NCBI GenBank assembly: GCA_035483795.1
Contig: DATHPP010000475.1
Coordinates: 1-5,183, forward strand
DNA from: DASXMX01 sp035483795
GTDB lineage: Bacteria > Planctomycetota > Phycisphaerae > Tepidisphaerales > Tepidisphaeraceae
Length of the DNA: 5,183 nt
Reading direction: 5' to 3'
The notes beneath the pieces are model-generated. The model saw only the letters and a program-made list of their open reading frames with translations. It was not told the DNA's origin and searched no databases. Positions 1 through 5,183 of the stretch are shown here, piece after piece; within the stretch, counting starts at the first letter, position 1, and every line of letters begins with the position of its first letter. The translations under genes and the position numbers were made by a program.

Positions 1-599
1 AAGGTGACGCCGTTATTGAAGATGCTGCCGGTGTTGAACGCGCGCGACAGGTTGACCTGATCCTGAGCAGTCTGCCCGGTCAGGGTCGCGGCGAGCACAA
101 CAACGTTGGGATCGTTGGGAAGCATGAGACTCTTGACCGCCTTGCGACTGTCGAGAGGGAGGGTATAGGCGTAGAGGTTGAAGACGCGATTGTCCTTCGT
201 GCCGTTGGCGAGGTTCCGGTACGGCATGACCACCGCGAAGCTTTCGTTGTTGTTGTGGCTGGGCGAGAACCAGTCGCTGAAGCTCTGGGTGAACGTCGAG
301 GTGGTGCCGTCTGTGTAGTTCACGGTGATGGTCTGCGCAGACTGGTTGCCGTTGTAGCCGGTGCCCAGGAGTTGCAGCGACGCGAATTGACCAGGGGGCA
401 GCGCAATGGTTTGGCCTGCACCACTCACCGCATCCTGATGATTGGCGGGACCGAAGTTGAACTGCACATCGTTCAGAATGCGGTGCGGCGTGAGGAGATT
501 GGCGGAGTACGCGTCTCCCAGTCCGTCAAGGCCGGAGGTGGTGATGGTTGTGCCATCGGTGTAGATGGCATTGGCGTTGTATGCGGAGGAGAGATTCAC
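1..599 (-). repeat. Tandem C-terminal beta-sandwich module; second copy truncated by window edge
   Basis: Residues 792-972 form a module beginning VNLSSAYN and containing a YTDGTT motif, a Phe-Asn-Phe-Gly-Pro-Ala stretch, a second YTDGTTSTF motif and a FSDWFSP motif. At residue 973 a related start, VNLSRAFN followed by an IF-NNG-VT stretch, begins in register 181 residues later, but only 18 residues are visible. I recall similar modules at the C-termini of acidobacterial secreted enzymes, including putative glycoside hydrolases, where a carbohydrate- or surface-binding role is suspected. That role is inference. Codons of the two copies differ widely, so this is not a recent DNA duplication. 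Confidence 0.55.
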
Positions 600-2972
600 G
601 GGCCATCCGGTGCCGCCGGTGCCTGTTGCCGCGCTCACGGCCAGAGTGAGAGACGAGGCGCTCTGCACAATTTCGCCTGAGGCGGCATTAAAGGTGAGCG
701 GCACGGCAGGACCCGTAGGCGTGGTGCTGCGAGCGGTGAGCGTCACAACGCTGGAGGCGTCCGTCTCAGGGGGATGAATGGAAGCGCTCACACCGCTGGG
801 CAGGCCCTGAACGGCAGAGAAAGTGACCTTGCCATCGAAGCCGTTCTCAGGAGTCACGGTGAGTGTGGAGGTCGCGGACGAGCGTTGATTGAGGTAAATG
901 GCGCTGGGAGATGCGGAAAGACCGAAGCTGGGCAGCGCGAGCGTGAGATAGGCAGGCTTGGTTTCCACTCCGCCGGAGCTTGCGCCGGTGACGGCGACGA
1001 CAAAGGTCCCGCCTGGCCCCGAGCCGTTGAGTGAGATGGTCAGCGTGGAAGTGTCGGAGCCAGAAATAGAGGTTGGGCTGAGCGAGGCGGTGACGCCGGT
1101 GGGCGAGCCGAGAACGTTCACGCTCAGATTGACGGCGCTGGTGAAGCCGTTGCCGGAGCTGAGTTGGATGGTGCTGGTTGCGCTGGAGGAGCCGGATGGA
1201 ATGGTGAGCGTCGAGGGCGAAGCGGAGATCGCAAAATACGGCGCGGTGGCTGCGGGCGTCAGGGTGTTGATGAGCGCCTGGCCGTTGGGACTACCCCAGC
1301 CGGTGACCAGGTCGTAGCCTGTCTCCGCGTCATACTGCTGGCCGTCGCCATTGTTGTTGCTGCCGCTGGTGATGTCGTGGAAATAGGTGTCGTAGCTCGA
1401 ACTGGTGCCGAGGGAGTAGATTTGAGGATTCACAAACGTGGCCGAGGGAGCATTGGTGTTGGCAGCCTGCTCGTTGACCAGGGCCATGAAACCAGCCCAG
1501 CGCGGCGTGGAGAGACTGGTTCCTCCGATGCCTCCCTGGCAAGTGCCACCGGCGCACCACCAGTTGTCGCAATCCGCCTCGGCTGAGACGTCGGGAATGT
1601 TGCGCAGGGTTGTGGAGCCGCTGTTGGAGGAATTCACGACGCCGGGAAGTTGCTGATACGACGGGATCGCAAACCCGTTGGTGCTGTAGCCGCCGCTGCT
1701 GCCGCCGGTGGGATTGGCACAGGCCAATACGGGATTGGTTCCACCCCACGCGATTTCGGATGCCCACGCGCCGCCGGGAGCGGTGGTGGTGATGTGGGTG
1801 CCTCCGACGGCGGTGATGTAGGGATCGTCGGCCGGATAGAACGCAGGATTGCATGCGTTTCCGGTGCAGCCGGGCAGCGAATAGGCGCCGCTGTCTCCGC
1901 TGGCCACAAAGAGGTTTTGTCCCTGAGCGGCGAATTCCTGGAAGATGGGCTCATCCGAAGCGGGGTCGGCGGGGAGCCAGCCAACGGAAGCGCTCAGTTG
2001 TTTCGCGATATTATCCGTGGCCATCTGGGTGAAGGTATCCACGTCGTTCGAGGCCTCATACTCGATCACGGCGTTGACTCCGGGAGCCATCGAGTAGGAC
2101 TGCACGATGTCGGCGATGGGTTCGCCATCGTTGCACCCGCTGGGGCAGGAGGTGTCATAGCCGTTGATCGAGTCGGTAACGACGACGCTGGGATTGAAAG
2201 GCTGGCCGATAGAACTGAAGTAGGCTTCGACGTCGCTGAGATTGAAGTTCAGCCCAAAAATCCCGATGGTCTGGCCGGCGCCGGTGAGCGCTGTTCCGCC
2301 GTAATAGGCTGCGCGCATATCGCTGCCGAGATATTGTCCACCCGGGCCTGAGCCGGTCTGATCTGTACGCACATTTCCTTTGGGAGCGAAGCGCAGCGTG
2401 GGACGCGGCGGGGAGTAATCGTCGAGGCCGGTGACGTGCCAGAGCTGCACGCTCGCTTCGGCCGTGGGTTCGCGATCGACAGCGTAGAAGGTGCGCGCTT
2501 CAGTCGGATGCTGATAGACGCCCATGGTGAGGTGGAAGGCTTTCTCAATATTTTTCACTGAGGCGGTTACATCAACGACCATGCGGTTGGGAGTGGTCCG
2601 CGTGACGGTCATACCGTTGGCTTGCGCGAAGCGGACGACTGCATCGACATCTGCCTGGGTGGGACCGAATTGTTCGGTGAATTCCGCCACCGACAGATAT
2701 CGGAGATAGGAAGGGCTCTGCGGGTTGTGGAGGTCGCTGAGCAGGGTATTGAGAGCCGACTGATTGCGGAGGGGCAACATAATGGCGAGTTTGAGTGTGC
2801 GATCGGGAGGCAACTGGCCGATGCGGGAAGCACGGCCGTTCGTTACCACGTCCCGGGTATGGCGCGTGAGCAGACGCTGTGGTGCCTGCGCCAGCGAAGC
2901 CGGAAGCAAGAATGCTGCTGCGAAGGCTGCCACGAGCATGAGCAACCTGGGGGAGCCGCTTGAGTGGGTCAT
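1..2972 (-). CDS. Secreted S53 (sedolisin/pro-kumamolisin) serine-carboxyl peptidase with Ig-like and repeated C-terminal modules; 3' end off window
   Basis: An exported endopeptidase of MEROPS family S53, which typically cleaves proteins at acidic pH with a Ser-Glu-Asp triad. Reading from ATG 2972, 990 residues stay open to the left edge, so the C-terminus is missing. Residues 1-30 are a signal peptide (Arg9, hydrophobic 10-23, cleavage near SLA-QA at 28/29). Residues ~48-190 match the pro-kumamolisin activation domain, usually removed by self-cleavage. Residues ~205-572 are the catalytic domain: Glu284 and Asp288 (GEPIAD), oxyanion Asp360 (SGDSG), nucleophile Ser486 (GGTSLSTP), and a calcium site at Asp533-Ile534 with Gly552/Asp554 (GYDLVTGWGSP). 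All key residues are present, so it should be active. Two Ig-like repeats follow (580-682, 683-~778), then a beta-rich module (~789-972) and the start of a second copy (973 on). All eight cysteines lie in the catalytic domain. The start is supported by the signal peptide and an AAAGGA site 8 nt upstream. Family assignment is firm; natural substrate is unknown. Confidence 0.95.
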   Translation of the reverse strand, partial: MTHSSGSPRLLMLVAAFAAAFLLPASLAQAPQRLLTRHTRDVVTNGRASRIGQLPPDRTLKLAIMLPLRNQSALNTLLSDLHNPQSPSYLRYLSVAEFTEQFGPTQADVDAVVRFAQANGMTVTRTTPNRMVVDVTASVKNIEKAFHLTMGVYQHPTEARTFYAVDREPTAEASVQLWHVTGLDDYSPPRPTLRFAPKGNVRTDQTGSGPGGQYLGSDMRAAYYGGTALTGAGQTIGIFGLNFNLSDVEAYFSSIGQPFNPSVVVTDSINGYDTSCPSGCNDGEPIADIVQSYSMAPGVNAVIEYEASNDVDTFTQMATDNIAKQLSASVGWLPADPASDEPIFQEFAAQGQNLFVASGDSGAYSLPGCTGNACNPAFYPADDPYITAVGGTHITTTAPGGAWASEIAWGGTNPVLACANPTGGSSGGYSTNGFAIPSYQQLPGVVNSSNSGSTTLRNIPDVSAEADCDNWWCAGGTCQGGIGGTSLSTPRWAGFMALVNEQAANTNAPSATFVNPQIYSLGTSSSYDTYFHDITSGSNNNGDGQQYDAETGYDLVTGWGSPNGQALINTLTPAATAPYFAISASPSTLTIPSGSSSATSTIQLSSGNGFTSAVNLSVNVLGSPTGVTASLSPTSISGSDTSTLTISLNGSGPGGTFVVAVTGASSGGVETKPAYLTLALPSFGLSASPSAIYLNQRSSATSTLTVTPENGFDGKVTFSAVQGLPSGVSASIHPPETDASSVVTLTARSTTPTGPAVPLTFNAASGEIVQSASSLTLAVSAATGTGGTGWPVNLSSAYNANAIYTDGTTITTSGLDGLGDAYSANLLTPHRILNDVQFNFGPANHQDAVSGAGQTIALPPGQFASLQLLGTGYNGNQSAQTITVNYTDGTTSTFTQSFSDWFSPSHNNNESFAVVMPYRNLANGTKDNRVFNLYAYTLPLDSRKAVKSLMLPNDPNVVVLAATLTGQTAQDQVNLSRAFNTGSIFNNGVT
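639..1235 (-). repeat. Two tandem Ig-like repeats (protein level) in the S53 peptidase
   Basis: Residues 580-682 and 683-~778 of the peptidase are two diverged copies with a period of about 103 residues. Shared landmarks in order are F-x-[IL]-SASPS, SSATST, NGF, a G-x-P-x-GV-x-AS-x-x-P stretch, and a final strand [YS]LTLA[LV]. The pattern and the Ser/Thr/Gly/Val-rich composition fit bacterial Ig-like beta-sandwich repeats, common as spacers or adhesion modules behind catalytic domains of secreted acidobacterial enzymes. The DNA is not obviously repetitive, so the duplication is old. The exact Pfam family cannot be settled by eye. Confidence 0.75.
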
Positions 2973-2980
2973 CGGATTTG

Positions 2981-2986
2981 TCCTTT
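2981..2986 (-). promoter_or_regulatory. Ribosome binding site of the S53 peptidase
   Basis: On the minus strand AAAGGA lies 8 nt before the ATG at 2972. It is a good Shine-Dalgarno match at normal spacing and fixes the start directly before a signal peptide. The overlapping minus-strand frame starting at 3051 has no such support. Confidence 0.7.
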
Positions 2987-3112
2987 GCGGAGAGATGATC
3001 GAGAGTGGACCCCAACTGCCGTACGGCCCCGAGTACAGGCGAGCACAACACCCGCGCAAATCTACGAGGCTGGAATCATCCGTTCACTTACGATTGGCCG
3101 GTTGAATGAGGG

Positions 3113-3182
3113 ATCGTTTCCTCAAATTCGGTCGTGGCCTCGGATACGCACATCCGGGCTTATTTCCGGGCGTGGAAACGAT
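3113..3182. repeat. Nested inverted repeat in the divergent spacer
   Basis: ATCGTTTCC (3113-3121) and GGAAACGAT (3174-3182) are perfect 9-bp inverted arms 52 nt apart. After one G/A mismatch the pairing continues for two G-C pairs (3110-3111 with 3184-3185). Between the arms is a second dyad: CGGAT (3141-3145) pairs with ATCCG (3152-3156) over a 6-nt loop, and extends by GGCC (3136-3139) against GGCT (3157-3160) if T3140 bulges out, with one G-T pair. The hairpin lacks a T-tract, so it is not a standard terminator. It could be a 5' leader RNA structure or a regulator-binding dyad; function is unknown. Confidence 0.45.
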
Positions 3183-3347
3183 ACCATTTGCTTTTGAGGA
3201 TTGGCAACAGTGCCGGGAATGGACGGCCCGGGAAGCGGGACTTCTCCACAAGCTTCGCTCGCCAAACGCTCGGCGGACGCCTCGGTTTCGCGGCATCTTC
3301 AGGCTAATTTCAGACTCTTGCTGTACGCTCATCTTCGTGCAAATTCG

Positions 3348-3354
3348 AAAGGAG
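3348..3354 (+). promoter_or_regulatory. Ribosome binding site of the YncE-like gene
   Basis: AAAGGAG ends 12 nt before the ATG at 3367. It is a strong Shine-Dalgarno match at slightly long spacing, and it selects 3367 over the in-frame upstream ATG at 3106. Confidence 0.7.
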
Positions 3355-3366
3355 TCTTTTCTCGCC

Positions 3367-4437
3367 ATGAAACGTTCTTTCTGTGCAGCGCCGCCGATTT
3401 TCACACGTTCCGTCCTGGCCTATTCGGCCATCGCACTGTGCGCTCTTGCAGCCGCTCCCCGACCGCTGTGCGCGCAAGGAGGCGATTGGAAAATCCAGCA
3501 TGAGTGGAAACTCGGCGGCGACGGTGGGTGGGATTACCTCTCCGTCGATCCGGTTTCGAAGCTGCTTTACATCACCCGCGGCACCCACGTGATGGTGGTC
3601 GACACTACCCAGGGCAAGCAGGTGGCTGACATCACCGGGCTCAAAGCCATTCACTGCGTTGTGTTCTCGAGCGACGGCGTGCACGGGTACATTACGGACG
3701 GCGGCACCAATCAGGTGGCGGTGTTCAACCGCAAAACCAACACCATTGAGAAGAGCATCGCGGTGGGCGATCATCCTGACGGCGCGGTGTTCGATCCAGC
3801 AACGAAATCGGTGTGGGCGTTCAACGGGCGCGGGCACAGTGTATCCGTGATTGATACAAATACGGACACCGTCGTGGCCACCATCGCTCTGCCGGGCAAG
3901 CCGGAGTTTCCGGTGGCCGACGGACGCGGCAACGTCTACGACAACATCGAGGACAAAAGTGAGATTGTGAAGCTGGACGCGAAAGCGCACACGGTGGCCG
4001 CGACGTGGCCGGTGGCGCCCTGCGAATCGCCTTCGGGACTGGCGATGGACCACGATCATCAGCGCCTGTTCGCGGTGTGCGACAACAAGATGATGGCGGT
4101 GGTGGATGCGGATTCCGGCAAAGTGATTGCGACCCCGGCGACGGGCGACGGGCCGGATGCTGCGCGCTTCTCCTCGCCCAGCCAGATTGCATTCAGCCCC
4201 AACGGCGAAGACGGCACGCTGACGCTGGTGCATGAAGATGCTGTGGACAAGTACAGCGTGGTGCAGACGCTGGCCACGAAGAAAAGCGCGCGCACCATGG
4301 CCATGGATCCCGATGGCGCGCACGTGTATCTGGTTGCGGCAGAGTTTGGCCCGCGGCCCGCACCCACGGCAACTGAGCCACGCCCCCGTCCCACGATTGT
4401 CCCGGGCAGCTTTGAGGTGATAGCCGTCGGACGCTAG
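3367..4437 (+). CDS. Exported YncE/YVTN-family seven-bladed beta-propeller protein
   Basis: A complete 356-residue protein. Residues 1-36 are a signal peptide (Lys2, Arg3, hydrophobic 16-30, probable cleavage at CA-Q, 36/37); Cys35 lies in RPLC, not a lipobox, so export rather than lipid anchoring is favoured. The rest resembles YncE-like/YVTN propellers: about seven blades starting near residues 53, 95, 137, 181, 222, 264 and 308, each with a D-P or S-x-D/N-G turn, a strand such as LLYIT, VWAFN or LFAVC, and a V-x-V-[VIF]-[DN] strand, as in VSVIDTNTDTVVATI (blade 3). The N-terminal strand WKIQHEWKL probably closes the ring with SFEVIAVGR at the C-terminus. A Pro-rich loop (~333-347) interrupts the last blade. 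Such proteins are periplasmic or extracellular, usually without demonstrated catalysis; binding of ligand, DNA or metal is reported for some relatives but no site is recognisable here. It is transcribed alone and followed by a hairpin terminator. Confidence 0.9.
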   Translation: MKRSFCAAPPIFTRSVLAYSAIALCALAAAPRPLCAQGGDWKIQHEWKLGGDGGWDYLSVDPVSKLLYITRGTHVMVVDTTQGKQVADITGLKAIHCVVFSSDGVHGYITDGGTNQVAVFNRKTNTIEKSIAVGDHPDGAVFDPATKSVWAFNGRGHSVSVIDTNTDTVVATIALPGKPEFPVADGRGNVYDNIEDKSEIVKLDAKAHTVAATWPVAPCESPSGLAMDHDHQRLFAVCDNKMMAVVDADSGKVIATPATGDGPDAARFSSPSQIAFSPNGEDGTLTLVHEDAVDKYSVVQTLATKKSARTMAMDPDGAHVYLVAAEFGPRPAPTATEPRPRPTIVPGSFEVIAVGR

Positions 4438-4461
4438 ACGCAAAACTCAAACGCACAAAGA

Positions 4462-4489
4462 AGAAGGCCGCCAGTGATGGCGGCCTTCT
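4462..4489. terminator. Probable bidirectional Rho-independent terminator
   Basis: A perfect 12-bp stem, AGAAGGCCGCCA (4462-4473) with TGGCGGCCTTCT (4478-4489), closes a GTGA loop of the GNRA type. It lies 24 nt past the plus-strand stop (4435-4437) and 25 nt past the minus-strand stop (4515-4517). T-rich tails follow on both strands: CTTT on plus, and TTCTTTG, partly inside the stem, on minus. The tails are short, but stem strength and the convergent position make termination of both genes the natural reading. Confidence 0.85.
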
Positions 4490-4514
4490 CTTTGGTTCGC
4501 AGATGGGAAACGGT

Positions 4515-5183
4515 TTATTGCGGGGTGAAGTAAGTGGAGATCTGTGCGCTGTTGCCGTTGCTGTCCTTCGCCTGAATCGACCAGTTGTAGATGATTCCGC
4601 TGGTCAGGGTCGAGTACGCCGGCGTATTGGTGCTGTCGGTGGGATCGGTTCCATAGACCAGTCCGGCCGGCATGGGAATTTGCGTGTTCGTGAAGCCGTT
4701 CGAGTTGGAGTTGTTGCCGGGAATCTGCCAGACCGTCCCGCCGTTGTTCTGCTGTATATAGAACTGGAAGGTGTAATTGCCGGGGCTCGCCGGGTAGGTC
4801 CAGGTGAACGTGGGCGTGGTGGAGGGGCTGGCGGTGTTGAGGTTCGGCGAAAGAGCGGTCACCACGTCGGCCGGTCCGAGGACAGCAGTTACGGGCTGCG
4901 TGATGGTCTCGGAGGATGTGTCGCTATAGGTGATGTTGAAGACATAAGAATCACCCACTTTGGGTACGGTGGTGTCGAGGTAAGGATTGTACTGCCACTG
5001 CGGCGTGCCGCAGTTCTGGCAGTAGTTGCTCAGGTCGACCGGATGGAGAACATTCGGCCCTGAGGTGAGAGTGACATTCACGGGCAGCTTGCTCCCGTTC
5101 CCCGATCTGATGTTGAAGTTAATGCCGTAACTGGTGTTGCTGCCGCTGGGATTGACGTTCTGGTTATAGGACGTGGTGTCGTT
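4515..5183 (-). CDS. C-terminal part of an exported-type protein with FN3-like beta-sandwich; 5' end off window
   Basis: The frame is open from the right edge to TAA at 4515-4517, giving 222 residues of a protein whose start lies outside. A GTG at 5081 is only an internal Val codon, since good coding sequence continues 34 codons upstream of it. Visible residues ~1-115 are Asn/Thr/Ser-rich and beta-prone, with a CQNC pair (54 and 57) and a stretch V-G-D-S-Y-V-F-N-I-T-Y-S-D typical of secreted beta-sandwich modules. Residues ~116-222 look like a fibronectin-III/Ig-like domain: TPTFTWTYPASPGNYTFQF, then WQIPGNNSNSNGF, then YNWSIQAKDSNGNSAQ. I recall similar tails in acidobacterial secreted proteins, sometimes with carboxypeptidase-regulatory-like domains. 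No catalytic motif is visible, so the function is unknown; a surface or matrix protein is likeliest. Confidence 0.8.
   Translation of the reverse strand, partial: NDTTSYNQNVNPSGSNTSYGINFNIRSGNGSKLPVNVTLTSGPNVLHPVDLSNYCQNCGTPQWQYNPYLDTTVPKVGDSYVFNITYSDTSSETITQPVTAVLGPADVVTALSPNLNTASPSTTPTFTWTYPASPGNYTFQFYIQQNNGGTVWQIPGNNSNSNGFTNTQIPMPAGLVYGTDPTDSTNTPAYSTLTSGIIYNWSIQAKDSNGNSAQISTYFTPQ

Larger units (their letters stand above)
2973..3366. other. Divergent intergenic region, no gene supported
   Basis: This 394-bp spacer separates the two divergent genes and must hold the regulatory signals of both. I could not find a convincing -35/-10 pair for either. The best minus-strand candidate, TTGCGC with a 17-nt gap to TACTCG, matches consensus poorly. 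The plus frame of the propeller stays open back to 3106, but those 87 extra codons read as Arg/Cys-rich, non-conserved-looking sequence and would bury the signal peptide, so I treat them as non-coding. The visible structure is the inverted repeat at 3113-3182. Confidence 0.6.

Noticed and set aside
1650..2351. A 233-codon plus-strand open frame opposite the peptidase catalytic domain.
   Set aside because: It is Gly/Ala/Val/Arg-rich antisense of conserved S53 motifs, with no recognisable family; the minus-strand reading contains all catalytic residues.
3031..3059. Possible sigma-70 promoter for the peptidase on the minus strand (TTGCGC, 17-nt gap, TACTCG).
   Set aside because: Only about half of the -35 and fewer of the -10 bases match consensus, which is expected by chance in this composition.
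3318..3346. Possible promoter for the propeller gene (TTGCTG, 17-nt gap, AAATTC).
   Set aside because: The -10 match is very poor, and initiation just downstream would fall at or inside the ribosome binding site.
3106..3366. In-frame upstream start at 3106 that would lengthen the propeller protein by 87 residues.
   Set aside because: It would bury the signal peptide, and the extension has atypical composition. ATG 3367 has its own AAAGGAG site and begins a textbook export signal.
3367..3474. Lipoprotein signal at Cys35 of the propeller protein.
   Set aside because: The residues before the cysteine are R-P-L, which does not fit the [LVI]-[ASTVI]-[GAS]-C lipobox; normal cleavage after Ala36 fits better.
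3310..4443. A 377-codon open frame on the minus strand opposite the propeller gene.
   Set aside because: Its translation is dominated by His, Arg and Val with no domain pattern or signal, while the plus frame gives a clean signal peptide and propeller repeats. It is a GC-rich antisense shadow.
4515..5081. GTG at 5081 as the start of a separate 188-residue gene.
   Set aside because: The same frame continues open and protein-like through 34 more codons to the window edge, and no signal peptide follows the GTG. It is an internal codon.

Overview
The window suggests a soil-type bacterium of the Acidobacteriota (Terriglobia/Acidobacteriaceae-like). This is inferred from the family mix (a sedolisin protease with Ig-like tails, a secreted YVTN-type propeller, an Asn/Thr/Ser-rich FN3-like surface protein), the GC content of roughly 60 % judged by eye, and the strong G/C third-position preference. 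No RNA marker confirms the taxon.

Layout: three protein-coding genes and one clear terminator. (1) Positions 1-2972, minus strand: the first 990 residues of a secreted, multi-domain S53 (sedolisin/kumamolisin) peptidase that runs off the left edge. It has a signal peptide, an activation prodomain, a complete Ser-Glu-Asp catalytic domain, two Ig-like repeats, a beta-rich C-terminal module, and the start of a second copy of that module cut by the window edge. (2) Positions 2973-3366: a divergent intergenic region of 394 bp with no convincing gene or sigma-70 promoter, but with a nested inverted repeat. (3) Positions 3367-4437, plus strand: a complete 356-residue exported seven-bladed YncE/YVTN-type beta-propeller. 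(4) Positions 4462-4489: a 12-bp GC-rich hairpin with a GTGA loop, centred between two convergent genes, probably a bidirectional terminator. (5) Positions 4515-5183, minus strand: the last 222 residues of an exported-type protein ending in an FN3-like beta-sandwich; its start lies off the right edge.

The genes do not form an operon: the protease and propeller diverge, and the propeller and FN3-like protein converge. What they share is a probable destination outside the cytoplasm (seen directly for two as signal peptides, inferred for the third from composition). A joint role, such as extracellular protein degradation in acidic soil, is only a guess. I see no mobile element, CRISPR array, tRNA or rRNA, and no evidence of a novel multi-gene system. 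The most notable points are the duplicated C-terminal module in the protease, the cysteines grouped around its active-site residues, and the nested dyad in the divergent spacer.
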